Shown: positions 27,432 to 37,076, numbered from the stretch's first letter. The stretch is 64,000 nucleotides of DNA from Tenacibaculum sp. Bg11-29 (GCF_002836595.1 NZ_PJBB01000003.1:930001-994000); one strand, 5' to 3'. Translations and numbers: made by a program. The notes: generated by a model not told the origin, from the sequence alone.

Positions 27432-28706
27432 ATGAAGAATAGAGTTGTAATTACAGGTTTAGGAATTGTTGCACCAAACGGAGTAGGTTTGCAAGAGTTT
27501 ACTGACGCGATAAAGTTAGGAACTTCAGGAATTACATTTCATCAGAATTTAAAAGACAAAGGTTTTTCGTGTTGCATTGGTGGAATTCCAGCAGTTTCTG
27601 AAGAAAAAAAATTAGAATATCTAACACCTTTACAACTTCGAGGGTTTAATAGTACTTCTATTTTATATGGTTGTATGGCAGGGATTGATGCCTGGAAAGA
27701 TGCAGGTTTTTCTGTAGATGAAAATTCAAGTTTAGATTATAATTCTGGGCTAATCTTTGGAACAGGAACCTCTGGGATAGAAAAATTTAGAGAAGCAATT
27801 TATAAAATTGATGATCAAAAAGTAAAACGATTAGGAAGTACATCTGTAGTACAAACAATGGCAAGTGGAGTTTCGGCGTATTTAGGCGGGATTTTGGGTT
27901 TGGGGAATCAAGTAACCACAAATTCGTCTGCTTGTACAACAGGTACGGAAGCTTTGTTGTTAGGTTTTGAGCGAATAAAATCAGGAAAAGCAAAACGGAT
28001 GCTAGTGGGTAGTTCTAGTGATAGTAGTCTGTATACTTGGGGAGGTTTTGATGCAATGCGAGTAATGTCTTATAAACATAATGAAACTCCAGAAAAAGGT
28101 TCGAGACCAATGAGTGAAACTGCATCTGGTTTTGTGCCAGGAAGTGGAGCAGGAGCCATCGTTTTAGAGTCTTTAGAAAGTGCTTTAGAAAGAAAAACTA
28201 CTATTTATGCTGAAGTTTTAGGCGGAAATATTAATTCTGGAGGGCAAAGAAACGGTGGTACTTTAACAGCTCCAAATGCAGAGGCTGTTCAAAAATGTAT
28301 TACCGATGCTTTATTAGATTCAAAAATTTCATCAGAAGAAATAGATGTTTTAAACGGGCATTTAACAGCAACATCCAAAGATGGTTTAGAAATAGAAAAT
28401 TGGACGAAAGCATTGAATAGAAAAGGAGATGATTTTCCTCAAATAAATTCATTAAAATCTATGGTTGGACATTGTTTGGCTGCCTCAGGTGCTATTGAAT
28501 CTGTTGCTTCGATTTTACAGATTAAAGAACAGTTTATATTTCCAAATATTAATTGTGAAGACATACATCCTGATATTTCTAAATTAATTTCTGTAGATAA
28601 AATTCCAACGAAATTGATTCATAAAGACATAAACATTTTAGCAAAAGCAAGTTTTGGTTTTGGTGATGTGAACGCATGTGTTATATTCAAAAAATATTCA
28701 AAATAA
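27432..28706 (+). CDS. Beta-ketoacyl-[ACP] synthase family protein
   Basis: This 424-residue KAS II-type condensing enzyme has nucleophile Cys168 (TNSSACTTG) and two histidines, His310 (NGHLTATSKDG) and His347 (SMVGHCLAASG). The NGHLTATS block replaces the more usual HGTSTPL, so it belongs to a diverged branch like those in aryl polyene and type III PKS loci of Bacteroidota. It would elongate an acyl chain on the dedicated ACP encoded just downstream. The start follows the dehydratase stop by 1 bp. Confidence 0.92.
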   Translation: MKNRVVITGLGIVAPNGVGLQEFTDAIKLGTSGITFHQNLKDKGFSCCIGGIPAVSEEKKLEYLTPLQLRGFNSTSILYGCMAGIDAWKDAGFSVDENSSLDYNSGLIFGTGTSGIEKFREAIYKIDDQKVKRLGSTSVVQTMASGVSAYLGGILGLGNQVTTNSSACTTGTEALLLGFERIKSGKAKRMLVGSSSDSSLYTWGGFDAMRVMSYKHNETPEKGSRPMSETASGFVPGSGAGAIVLESLESALERKTTIYAEVLGGNINSGGQRNGGTLTAPNAEAVQKCITDALLDSKISSEEIDVLNGHLTATSKDGLEIENWTKALNRKGDDFPQINSLKSMVGHCLAASGAIESVASILQIKEQFIFPNINCEDIHPDISKLISVDKIPTKLIHKDINILAKASFGFGDVNACVIFKKYSK

Positions 28707-28707
28707 A

Positions 28708-28959
28708 ATGAACGAAGAAGAAATTATTTTAAAGTTAACAAGTATTGTAAAGCCATATGTACAAAATGAAGAGGCTTATAAAAATATAACTGAAGACACA
28801 GATTTTATTAATGACTTAGAAATAAATTCTGCAAATTTGGTAGACATCGTATTAGATGTAGAAGATGAATTTAATATAGAAATTGATAATGATTCTATGG
28901 AGAAAATGTTATCTGTAAAAGCAGTTGTAGCTATTATAAAAGAAAAGGAATCAGCATAA
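28708..28959 (+). CDS. Acyl carrier protein
   Basis: I start at the ATG at 28708, giving 83 residues. An upstream in-frame start at 28678 would overlap the ketosynthase gene. The phosphopantetheine-attachment serine is Ser41 in LEINSANLVDIVLDVEDEF, where the usual DSL is replaced by NSA. It is a small acidic helical carrier. It overlaps the phosphopantetheinyl transferase gene by one base, so carrier and activating enzyme are co-produced. It probably carries the starter chain for the type III PKS. Confidence 0.92.
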   Translation: MNEEEIILKLTSIVKPYVQNEEAYKNITEDTDFINDLEINSANLVDIVLDVEDEFNIEIDNDSMEKMLSVKAVVAIIKEKESA

Positions 28960-29525
28960 TGATTGGTAATGATATTATTGATTTACAGTTAGCAAGAATA
29001 GAAAGCAATTGGCAAAGGAAAGGCTTTTTAGAAAAACAGTTTACATGTAAGGAGCAAGAAGAAGTTTTAAAATCGGAAGACCCATTTTTAAAAGTGTGGT
29101 TGTTTTGGAGCATGAAAGAAGCGGCTTACAAAGCGTATACGCAACAAGAAAAAAAAAGATTTTTTGCTCCACAGAAATTTGAATGTATATTAACAGAAGA
29201 TTGTTTAGGAACTGTGTTTTATCAAGATAAAACGTTTTATACAACTACCTTTTTTAATAGATTTTATGTGCACTCAATAGCAAAAGAAACCCCAAAAGAA
29301 GTAAATTTTTTTTCAGCAATTGTTTCACCTATTTCATTAGATAGTGACCTTAAAAGAAGACTTGCAGATGAATCAGGAATTTCAATTAAAAAAATAGAAA
29401 AAAGGAAATCATCTATTGGTGCTCCATCTTTTTATTATAAAGAAAAATTATTAACAAGTTCTTGTTCAATTTCTCATCATGGAAATTACGGAGCGTTTGC
29501 ATTTATTTTAGAAAATGAATATTAA
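28959..29525 (+). CDS. 4'-phosphopantetheinyl transferase superfamily protein
   Basis: This 188-residue enzyme has both halves of the PPTase signature: MIGNDIIDL at the N-terminus (metal-binding Asp) and WSMKEAAYKAY at about 50-60, where the Glu and Lys bind metal and CoA. It transfers the phosphopantetheine arm of CoA to the serine of a carrier protein, most likely the ACP encoded immediately upstream. Its last 11 bases overlap the next gene. Confidence 0.92.
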   Translation: MIGNDIIDLQLARIESNWQRKGFLEKQFTCKEQEEVLKSEDPFLKVWLFWSMKEAAYKAYTQQEKKRFFAPQKFECILTEDCLGTVFYQDKTFYTTTFFNRFYVHSIAKETPKEVNFFSAIVSPISLDSDLKRRLADESGISIKKIEKRKSSIGAPSFYYKEKLLTSSCSISHHGNYGAFAFILENEY

Positions 29526-29964
29526 AGAAGAGTTATATAAACAATGTATTACTTATGTAAACAATCGTTTACAAACGATTGAAGAAATAATTTCATCAAA
29601 TCAAAAAGCGTTACAGTCTGAAACCAAAAGTTCAGCAGGAGATAAACATGAAACAGGACGTGCAATGTTACAATTGGAAATGGAAAAAGCGGGGCAACAA
29701 ATTAATGGAGTTGTAAAGATGAAAGAAACTCTTTCTAAAATTAATTTAAAAGGAAGTTCTGAAGTTGCGCATTTAGGATGTGTTATAAAAACAACAAAAG
29801 CGTCATTTTTTTTAAGTATCAGTGCAGGACAATTAATTGTTAATAATGAAAACTACTTTGCGATTTCAGTTTCTTCGCCAATAGGAAGGATATTATTAGG
29901 TAAAAAAGAAGGAGATACTTTTGTTTTTAACACGACAAAACAAACAATAAAAGAAATTTTTTAA
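29515..29964 (+). CDS. GreA/GreB C-terminal-domain-like protein
   Basis: This 149-residue protein has an N-terminal helical part with KSSAGDKHETGRAMLQLEMEKAGQQ, and a C-terminal beta domain (AHLGCVIKT ... FAISVSSPIGRILLGKKEGDTFVF) resembling the FKBP-like C-terminal domain of Gre factors (SPLGxALLGKxxGD). Gre domains bind RNA polymerase. Relatives of this protein are sometimes labelled 3-oxoacyl-ACP synthase, probably by neighbourhood, but no condensing motif is present. It overlaps the PPTase gene by 11 bp and is the last gene before the terminator. Confidence 0.8.
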   Translation: MNIKEELYKQCITYVNNRLQTIEEIISSNQKALQSETKSSAGDKHETGRAMLQLEMEKAGQQINGVVKMKETLSKINLKGSSEVAHLGCVIKTTKASFFLSISAGQLIVNNENYFAISVSSPIGRILLGKKEGDTFVFNTTKQTIKEIF

Positions 29965-30044
29965 TTAAAAAGTAGGGTGTAATACCGAATAACTGTTTAA
30001 TAACTAGAAGATTGTTATGCCCTTCATGAAGAGGAAGACATATA

Positions 30045-30080
30045 AAGCACTTTTATCATTTTAGATAGAAGTGCTTTTTT
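30045..30080 (+). terminator. Rho-independent terminator of the type III PKS operon
   Basis: AAGCACTTTTATC pairs with GATAGAAGTGCTT (one G-U pair), followed by a run of nine or more T. It marks the operon's 3' end, 81 bp after the last gene. Confidence 0.9.
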
Positions 30081-30121
30081 TTTAGAGAAAAGTAGTTTGT
30101 GAGTGAAAAAGAGATGAGTAT

Positions 30122-31054
30122 TTAAATAGTTTTATTAAATTTTAATGAAACTATTTCTTCTGACTTAAGAGTAAATGCGTGTTTTAAAAAAATTAATTGA
30201 TTATTATACTTAACTTCAATCAGCCAATAATAACCTTTAAAATAACTATTTTTAACAAGTGCTTTTTCATTAGAATTTTGAACAATTTTTATTTGATGTG
30301 GATATAGTAATACTGGCACTCTGTTTATTATAATTTCATTTACATCATCAAATAAAGCAGCAATGTATTTTTCTTTCAGGTTTTTATATAAATTCTCGGG
30401 AGTATCCTCCGCAATTACCTGGTTATTTTTAATAACAATCATTTTATCGGCAAATGAAAGCGCATCACCACCATCATGAGTCGCTACGATACAAGCAATT
30501 TTTTTCTTTTTTAAATAAGTGAATAAGTTTCTACGTAATGAATTTTTTTTAAAATTATCTATCTGGCTAAAAGGTTCGTCTAGTAATAACAATTCAGGCT
30601 CTTTTGCTAAAGCACGAGCAATGGCAACACGTTGTTTTTGTCCTCCACTTAAATTTTTAACCTTTTCATTCGCGAAAGTGGTCATTTCAATCACCTCTAG
30701 TAATTCTGTTGTTCTTTTTTGTGCTTCTTCGGGGTAAAACCGAGATAAGAATTTTTTAATATTTTCACTTACTGAAGTAAAAGGCATTAAATCGAAATCT
30801 TGAGCAACATATTTAAAAAAATCCATTCCAGGCACTAAGTAATGAGCAGGGCCTAAAATTTGAAAGTCATTCCAAAATAACGTTCCTTCATTTAAATCTA
30901 ATAGCCCATAAATGGCTTTTAATAGCGTAGATTTTCCGCAACCACTTTCTCCCATAATACATAAATGCTCTCCTTTTTGTAAGGTGAAATTTATATTTTG
31001 TAGTGTTTTTTCTTTCGAAAGGTATGAGAATGATATATTATTTACTTTTAACAT
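30122..31054 (-). CDS. ABC transporter ATP-binding protein
   Basis: This 310-residue ATPase has Walker A at 35-43 (GESGCGKST), the signature LSGGQKQRVAIARAL, Walker B LLLLDEPFSQID and the switch histidine in VATHDGG. The order and spacing resemble importer ATPases of the PotA/MetN type. About 85 residues follow the nucleotide-binding domain and could form a small regulatory beta domain. No permease or binding-protein gene is next to it, so the cargo is unknown. Confidence 0.93.
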   Translation of the reverse strand: MLKVNNISFSYLSKEKTLQNINFTLQKGEHLCIMGESGCGKSTLLKAIYGLLDLNEGTLFWNDFQILGPAHYLVPGMDFFKYVAQDFDLMPFTSVSENIKKFLSRFYPEEAQKRTTELLEVIEMTTFANEKVKNLSGGQKQRVAIARALAKEPELLLLDEPFSQIDNFKKNSLRRNLFTYLKKKKIACIVATHDGGDALSFADKMIVIKNNQVIAEDTPENLYKNLKEKYIAALFDDVNEIIINRVPVLLYPHQIKIVQNSNEKALVKNSYFKGYYWLIEVKYNNQLIFLKHAFTLKSEEIVSLKFNKTI

Positions 31055-31404
31055 TCTTGCAAAAGTAGTTGAGAAAAATGATTAAATACAATAAGAACTT
31101 TAAATTTTTATAATAAGAAATAGTTATAGTTGAATATTTTAATTGATGTAACTTCGAAATAGATGATGGAGATATCTTGTAGGTAAAAGGTTAATTTTTA
31201 TGAGATATTTCATTGCTAACTTATTTTATAATGATTGTGAATCTTTGTTTAATAGGGTTTTAAACAGCGTGATTTATATGTTGATAAATATAACATTTTA
31301 TAAAAAGGTAGTGTCTCAATAAACTATAATTTATTGAGACACTAAACACTTTTAGAGTTAACATAAGCCTATTTAGGGCTTAATAAAGCTTGTTGCTTTA
31401 TATT
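31055..31404. other. Intergenic region with one strong hairpin; no gene supported
   Basis: The 350 bp hold a hairpin at 31311-31342. A 40-codon frame at 31200-31322 has no recognisable content. Nothing else stands out. Confidence 0.6.
31311..31342 (-). terminator. Hairpin, probable terminator of the aerolysin-like gene
   Basis: GTGTCTCAATAAA pairs with TTTATTGAGACAC around a short loop. It lies 62 bp past the stop of the gene that ends at 31405. On the minus strand it is followed by TACCTTTTTA. The sequence also resembles an insertion-sequence end, but no second copy was seen. Confidence 0.65.
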
Positions 31405-32487
31405 TTAATTTGATTCTAGTTTGATTGGGTCACTAGCTATGACTTGTATGTTTGATTTTCTTAAATAGCTTATGCTCCCAATACTTCCTTTATTTTCTAA
31501 GTATTTATTAAGATCTCTAACATTAAGAAGGTTTCTATTTAATTCTCCGAAAGGAGCATTTGTTTCCGATAAATTATAATAATAATAAGCCTCATAGTCA
31601 CCTTTAACTCTGTAAGGAATATGATAGGTCGCATCTATAGAAGTCATATCTGTAATGATTCTAATAATTCTTTTAGACCTTGGAGGTAATTGTGCAGTAT
31701 ATTGAGCTGAAATTGTTTCAAGAGTATTTTTTGTATTTGTATACCCGGAGTTAATCTCAACACCAACGGAAAATTTAGCTTCTGCTAATAATGGAACTTT
31801 TACAGTTCCTTCAAAACCTACAGAAACACCTACAGAAACACTTACTTCTTGTTGCATTCCCTCTTCATAAGAATAGGTGTACGTAGCAGTGTCTGAAGTA
31901 TTTCCTAAATTTGTCACAACAAATTCATGTACATCTTTTTGTTTTGGTACATGGTTTCTTAGGGTTACTACTGGTTCCTCAAGATGTAAGAAAAGTCGAT
32001 TAGAACCACTAGTTGCATATATTGGAGAGTACCCATGTGTATTATTTAAAGCGTCTTCTCCATCAAAGAAAATAGCATAAGGTTCGTACCATACAGAATG
32101 AACACCCCAACTAGACTGAGACCACCTTCTTGTTTCTTGAATTAATTCATTGTTTGTTAGACCTAAACCTCTTAATTCTGCAAGATTCATTGCTTTAGAT
32201 CCTGGAAGTTCTAATTGATTATTAATATTTCTTTCAAATATTTCTTCATTATTTTTACCTTCTTTAATAATGGTCCAATCATTACTAAGTGCCATTTCTT
32301 CAAGAGCTTTTTTGGCTTCTTTTTCTGTTAGTTTGGTTTGATGAAACTCAATATTTTCACTCGATTCTAATATTCTTTCATCATTTTCACATGAATACCC
32401 TATAAAAACTAGCAGTGTTAATGCCGTAATCTTTATTCTTATTATTTTCTTTTTAATTCTTAAATTTTTGTTAGTTTTTAGTTTCAT
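31405..32487 (-). CDS. Secreted/lipoprotein with aerolysin-ETX/MTX2-like pore-forming region (candidate)
   Basis: This 360-residue protein starts with a basic N-terminus and a hydrophobic segment (TALTLLVFIGYSC, C33), consistent with SPII export, although the lipobox is imperfect. Residues 40-200 include an aromatic-rich part (SSWGVHSVWYEPYAIFFDG). Residues 200-290 show the beta-pore pattern: Ser/Thr-rich strands around an amphipathic alternating hairpin (EVSVSVGVSVGF, then KVPLLAEAKFSVGVEI), then TNTKNTLETISAQYT and QLPPRSKRIIRI. The last resembles the VPP block of ETX/MTX2 proteins. This fold makes oligomeric pores in target membranes. It is monocistronic with a C6 tract six bases before the ATG. 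The call is by pattern only and the target is unknown. Confidence 0.6.
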   Translation of the reverse strand: MKLKTNKNLRIKKKIIRIKITALTLLVFIGYSCENDERILESSENIEFHQTKLTEKEAKKALEEMALSNDWTIIKEGKNNEEIFERNINNQLELPGSKAMNLAELRGLGLTNNELIQETRRWSQSSWGVHSVWYEPYAIFFDGEDALNNTHGYSPIYATSGSNRLFLHLEEPVVTLRNHVPKQKDVHEFVVTNLGNTSDTATYTYSYEEGMQQEVSVSVGVSVGFEGTVKVPLLAEAKFSVGVEINSGYTNTKNTLETISAQYTAQLPPRSKRIIRIITDMTSIDATYHIPYRVKGDYEAYYYYNLSETNAPFGELNRNLLNVRDLNKYLENKGSIGSISYLRKSNIQVIASDPIKLESN

Positions 32488-32680
32488 TTTGAAGGGGGGT
32501 TAAATTAATTATTAATTACGTTTTTTGTACAATAATTTAGTTTGTAGATAATAGTTAACACATTAATAAATTATTTTTATCGTGTGTAAGTTACTGTTTT
32601 TTAATACATTATAGTATGTTTTAATTTAATTTAAAAATTAAAAATTATTTTTCAATCATAAGTTTATTCCTACAACATAA

Positions 32681-32709
32681 AAAAACCGACACATTTGTGT
32701 CGGTTTTTA
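32681..32709. terminator. Rho-independent terminator
   Basis: AAAAACCGACAC pairs with GTGTCGGTTTTT around a 4-base loop. It sits 55 bp past the end of the M13 peptidase gene and probably serves it. Confidence 0.88.
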
Positions 32710-32763
32710 ATTTTTTAAGAATAATTTCCTGAAAAGAGAATCATGCTAAAAACTATTTTAATT

Positions 32764-34854
32764 TTACCAGATTCGTACTCTTTCTTCTGGTTTTAAGTAC
32801 ATTTTATCACCTTCTTTAACCTTAAATGCATCATAAAATGCATCTACATTTTTAAGAGGCATATAGGCTCTGTATTGACCAGGAGCATGGGTGTTTGTCA
32901 TGATTAAGTTTTTTAAAGCCTCATCACGCATTTTAGTTCTCCAAATAGTTCCCCAAGAAAGGAAAAAACGTTGGTTAGCAGTATAGCCATCTATTTCACC
33001 AGGGTTTCCATTTTTGTTTAAGTAAATCTGTAAACCTTCGTAAGCAGCTTGTACACCACCTAAATCTCCAATGTTTTCACCTAAAGTATATTCACCGTTT
33101 AAATGCATACTATCAATCGCAATAATATCACTGTATTGTTTTACTAATTTATCACCAATAGTTTTAAACTTTTTAGAATCATCTTCAGTCCACCAGTTTT
33201 TTAAATTTCCATCACCATCAAAACGAGCACCTGAATCATCAAAACTATGAGAAATCTCATGACCAATAACAGCACCAATACCACCATAATTTACAGCCTC
33301 ATCAGCTTTGTAATTATAAAAAGGAGGTTGTAAGATTGCTGCTGGAAAAACGATTTCGTTATTTACTGGGTTAAAATATGCGTTTACAGTTTGTGGAGAC
33401 ATTCCCCATTCAGTTCTGTCAACTTTCTTACCTAATTTAGCCATGTTTTTATTATAGTTCCATTTGGTAACGTTTATTGCGTTTTCAAAATAAGTTCCCC
33501 CATTTTTTAAGCCTTTTACTTGTAGTTCAGAATAATCTTTCCATTTATCTGGATACGCGATTTTAACTGTTAACTTGTGTAGTTTAGTTAACGCTTTTTC
33601 TTTAGTTTCTTCACTCATCCAAGGTAATTGTGCAATACGCTTTTCGAAACCTAACATTACGTTGTCGATCATTTCTTCAGCTTTTGCTTTCGCTTCTGGC
33701 GGAAACTTAGCATCTACATATAATTTACCTAAAGCTTCACCAATGGCACCGTTTAAGTTTCCTAAAGCGCGCTCATCTCTTGCTCGTTGCTGTTTAGCAC
33801 CACGCATAGTTTTGCTGTAAAATTCCCAATTTGCAGTTTCTAAATCGGTACTTAAATAACCTAATGAGTTATTAATCGTATTCCAACGTAATACTAGTTT
33901 GATATCATCAACAGAACTAGCTTTAAAAATTTTACTCATTGCTTCAAAATAACCAGGGTCGGTAACAATTATTTTTTCAACATTGTTAACACCAATACCT
34001 TTTAAATGTGCGTCCCAGTTAATTGCTGGTGCTAATTTTTGAAGTTCAGCAACTGTCATTGGGTTATACATTTTACGAGTATCTCTTCGCTCTTCTTTGG
34101 TCATCATTGGTTTTGCTAAACTTGCTTCAAAAGCTACAATAGTTGCAGCATTTTTCTTAGCATTAACCTCATCATCACCAAACTTCATTAACATTTTAGC
34201 AATAAACTCTTGGTACTTTTCAAGTTTATCTTTTACTTTCTCGTCAACATAATAATCTCTAGATAAACCAAGACTACCACCACCTAAATAACCAGCATTC
34301 ATACTACTGTTTTTTAAGTCATTGTAAACACCAAAGCCATAAAAACCACCACCACCATAAGGTGCCATATTCGTTAAATATGTTTCAATATCTTCTTTTG
34401 TTTTTATATCATTAACCTTGGCTAAGTAAGGTTTAATTGGAGCAGTACCTTGCTTATTACGCGAAACAGTATCCATAATACTTTCGTAATAGTTTACTGC
34501 TTTTTCTTGATCTGAATCTATTTCATTTCCTTTAGCGTCTTTTACTTTAGGAAAGTTACCTTCTTCAATAGCTTTATTTAAGATTATTAAAACGTCATCA
34601 TCAGTTTTTTTACGAAGTTCACCAAAACCACCCCAAGAAGTTCTGTCTGCAGGAATCTCGGTTTTATCCATCCAAGTTCCGTTTACATGCCTAAAAAAAT
34701 CATCTGTAGGTTTTACAGAAGTATCCATGTTTTCTAAAATAATTCCCTGAACTTTTTCTTCAGGTTTTGGTGTTGCTTTTTTCTCTGTTTTACACGAAGC
34801 AATTGCTAAAGATGCAACAGCAGTGGTAAACAACATTTTATGAAAGGTTTTCAT
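32764..34854 (-). CDS. M13 family metallopeptidase (neprilysin-like), lipoprotein
   Basis: This 696-residue zinc endopeptidase has an SPII signal (SLAIASC, C21). The active site is HEISH at 532-536, with the third ligand Glu593 in GENIGDLGG. The NAYFNPVNNEIVFPAAILQPPF block just before it binds substrate. Family enzymes degrade oligopeptides outside the cytoplasm. It neighbours a prolyl oligopeptidase with the same orientation (65 bp upstream), so the two may form a peptide-degradation set. Confidence 0.96.
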   Translation of the reverse strand: MKTFHKMLFTTAVASLAIASCKTEKKATPKPEEKVQGIILENMDTSVKPTDDFFRHVNGTWMDKTEIPADRTSWGGFGELRKKTDDDVLIILNKAIEEGNFPKVKDAKGNEIDSDQEKAVNYYESIMDTVSRNKQGTAPIKPYLAKVNDIKTKEDIETYLTNMAPYGGGGFYGFGVYNDLKNSSMNAGYLGGGSLGLSRDYYVDEKVKDKLEKYQEFIAKMLMKFGDDEVNAKKNAATIVAFEASLAKPMMTKEERRDTRKMYNPMTVAELQKLAPAINWDAHLKGIGVNNVEKIIVTDPGYFEAMSKIFKASSVDDIKLVLRWNTINNSLGYLSTDLETANWEFYSKTMRGAKQQRARDERALGNLNGAIGEALGKLYVDAKFPPEAKAKAEEMIDNVMLGFEKRIAQLPWMSEETKEKALTKLHKLTVKIAYPDKWKDYSELQVKGLKNGGTYFENAINVTKWNYNKNMAKLGKKVDRTEWGMSPQTVNAYFNPVNNEIVFPAAILQPPFYNYKADEAVNYGGIGAVIGHEISHSFDDSGARFDGDGNLKNWWTEDDSKKFKTIGDKLVKQYSDIIAIDSMHLNGEYTLGENIGDLGGVQAAYEGLQIYLNKNGNPGEIDGYTANQRFFLSWGTIWRTKMRDEALKNLIMTNTHAPGQYRAYMPLKNVDAFYDAFKVKEGDKMYLKPEERVRIW

Positions 34855-34919
34855 TGTTTATGGTTTTATTTAATGACTAGTAATATAATAAGAGTGTTTT
34901 TTAAGTAAAATGTTACACT

Positions 34920-37076
34920 TTAACTCTTAATTTTCGATTTTGGTGGATTTGGTAATTGATCGAAACCCATATTATATAATGTAAACCCAAATATATCAGC
35001 ATATTGCTCTATGGTTTTAGCGACAGGTGTTCCAGCTCCATGCCCCGCATTTGTTTCGATACGAATTAATACAGGATTTTCTCCTTGTTGTTTTTCTTGT
35101 AGTTCAGCCGCAAATTTAAAACTATGTGCAGGTACTACACGATCATCATGATCACCAGTAGTAACCATTGTTGCTGGGTATGCTACATTTTTAACGTTAT
35201 GTACAGGAGAATATCCTTTTAAATAATTGAACATTTCTTTGCTTTGTTCTGCGGTTCCATAATCATATGCCCAACCAGCACCAGCAGTAAAAGTATGATA
35301 ACGTAACATATCTAATACTCCAACAGCAGGTAAAGCTACCTTCATTAAATCTGGTCGTTGTGTCATTGTTGCACCTACTAATAAACCACCGTTAGAGCCA
35401 CCACGAACAGCTAAATAATTAGATGTAGTATAGTTTTCTTTGATTAAATATTCAGCAGCTGCAATAAAATCATCAAATACATTTTGTTTTTTTAATTGAG
35501 TTCCTGCATCATGCCATTTTTTACCGTATTCACCACCACCACGTAAATTAGGTACAGCGTATACACCACCTTGTTCCATCCAAACAGCATTTGCAATGCT
35601 AAATGATGGAGTTAGTGAAACATTAAATCCTCCGTAACCATATAAAATTGTTGGGTTTTTACCATTTAATTCTAATCCCTTTTTATAGGTGATAATCATC
35701 GGAACTTTTGTGCCGTCTTTAGAAGCGTAAAACACTTGTTTACTTTCGTAATCGTCAGAATTAAAAGAAATAGCAGGTTTCCAATAAATAGCATATGTTC
35801 CGTCTCTTGGATTGAATTTATAAGACGAACTAGGTGTGTTGTAATTGGTAAAAGAAAAGTAAAGTTCTTTAGCTGTTGTTTTTCCTCCAAAACCACCAGA
35901 AGAACCTACTCCAGGTAATTTTACTTCACGAATTAATTTTCCATCAAAATCATATTGTAAAACTTTAGAAACAGCATCTACCATGTATTCTGTAAAGAAA
36001 TATCCAGCACCAGTTGATGGTGATAATACATTTTCAGTTTCAGCAATAAAATCCTTCCAGTTTTCTGAAGTTGGATTTTTAGCATCTACAGTAACAATTT
36101 TTTTGTTAGGAGCGTTTAGGTTAGTAACTAAGTATAATTTATCATTACGATTATCAATTACGTAAGTATCACTATCGTAGTTATCTATAACAGTAACTAA
36201 TTTACTGTTAGGTTTTGTTAAGTCTTTTAAAAATAACTTATTTCCTGATGTTGAAGTAGAAGCTGATATAATTAAATATTTGTCATCTTCAGTTAAAGAA
36301 CCACCAACGTATCTGTTTTTTTCTTCAGGAGTTGCACCGAAAATAATAGCATCATCACTTTGCTTTGTTCCTAATTTATGATAATACAATTTGTGTTGAT
36401 CTGTTTTTGCAGAAAGTTCACTTCCTTCAGGTTTATCATAACTAGAATAGTAAAAGCCCTCGTTTCCTTTCCAAGAAATTCCAGAAAATTTTACATCAAT
36501 TAAAGTATCGCCAATAATTTCTTTATCTTGTGTATTCATAACAATAATCTTTCTCCAATCACTTCCACCTTCAGAGATAGAGTATGCTACAATTTTACCA
36601 TCTTTTGTAAAATTAATACCGCCAAGAGATGTAGTTGCATCTTCAGAAAAAGTATTAGGATCTAAAAAAACTTCTTCTTTACCTTCTTTATCTTTTCGAT
36701 ACAAAACATATTGATTTTGCAACCCGTTATTTTTATTAAAATAAGTATAGTCACCTTCTTTAAATGGAGTACCTATTTTTTCATAGTTCCATAATTCTGA
36801 TAAGCGGCTTTTTAATTGTTCACGATATGGAATTTTACTTAAATAGTCAAAAGTAACTTCATTTTCAGCTTTCACCCAGTTTTCAGTTTCTGGACTTTTA
36901 TCATCTTCTAACCAACGGTAATTATCGGTTATTTTTGTTCCAAAATAGTCCTCTACAACAGGGGTTTTAGAAGTTTCAGGGTAATTCACAGTTATATTTT
37001 TTTTAATTTGCGCTTCTTTTTTACAAGAGACTAAAATGGTACTTGTAAAAAGAATTGAAAAAAGGATTTTTTTCAT
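34920..37076 (-). CDS. Prolyl oligopeptidase family serine peptidase (S9A), lipoprotein
   Basis: I choose the ATG at 37076 (718 residues), which places the signal [18 protein letters not shown] at the start. An ATG at 37103 would add nine residues. The N-terminal part is a beta-propeller. The C-terminal hydrolase has Ser561 (RGGSNGG), an aspartate in DHDDRVVP and His679 (NAGHGAG). It cleaves short peptides after proline, and the lipoprotein signal suggests work in the periplasm or at the surface. It is paired with the M13 peptidase downstream. Confidence 0.95.
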   Translation of the reverse strand: MKKILFSILFTSTILVSCKKEAQIKKNITVNYPETSKTPVVEDYFGTKITDNYRWLEDDKSPETENWVKAENEVTFDYLSKIPYREQLKSRLSELWNYEKIGTPFKEGDYTYFNKNNGLQNQYVLYRKDKEGKEEVFLDPNTFSEDATTSLGGINFTKDGKIVAYSISEGGSDWRKIIVMNTQDKEIIGDTLIDVKFSGISWKGNEGFYYSSYDKPEGSELSAKTDQHKLYYHKLGTKQSDDAIIFGATPEEKNRYVGGSLTEDDKYLIISASTSTSGNKLFLKDLTKPNSKLVTVIDNYDSDTYVIDNRNDKLYLVTNLNAPNKKIVTVDAKNPTSENWKDFIAETENVLSPSTGAGYFFTEYMVDAVSKVLQYDFDGKLIREVKLPGVGSSGGFGGKTTAKELYFSFTNYNTPSSSYKFNPRDGTYAIYWKPAISFNSDDYESKQVFYASKDGTKVPMIITYKKGLELNGKNPTILYGYGGFNVSLTPSFSIANAVWMEQGGVYAVPNLRGGGEYGKKWHDAGTQLKKQNVFDDFIAAAEYLIKENYTTSNYLAVRGGSNGGLLVGATMTQRPDLMKVALPAVGVLDMLRYHTFTAGAGWAYDYGTAEQSKEMFNYLKGYSPVHNVKNVAYPATMVTTGDHDDRVVPAHSFKFAAELQEKQQGENPVLIRIETNAGHGAGTPVAKTIEQYADIFGFTLYNMGFDQLPNPPKSKIKS

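Noticed and set aside
31200..31322. 40-codon plus-strand frame before the aerolysin-like gene
   Set aside because: It has no recognisable sequence and ends inside the hairpin. There is no promoter evidence.
31311..31342. Hairpin GTGTCTCAATAAA... considered as an insertion-sequence end
   Set aside because: I saw no transposase, partner repeat or target duplication nearby. A terminator explains it better.
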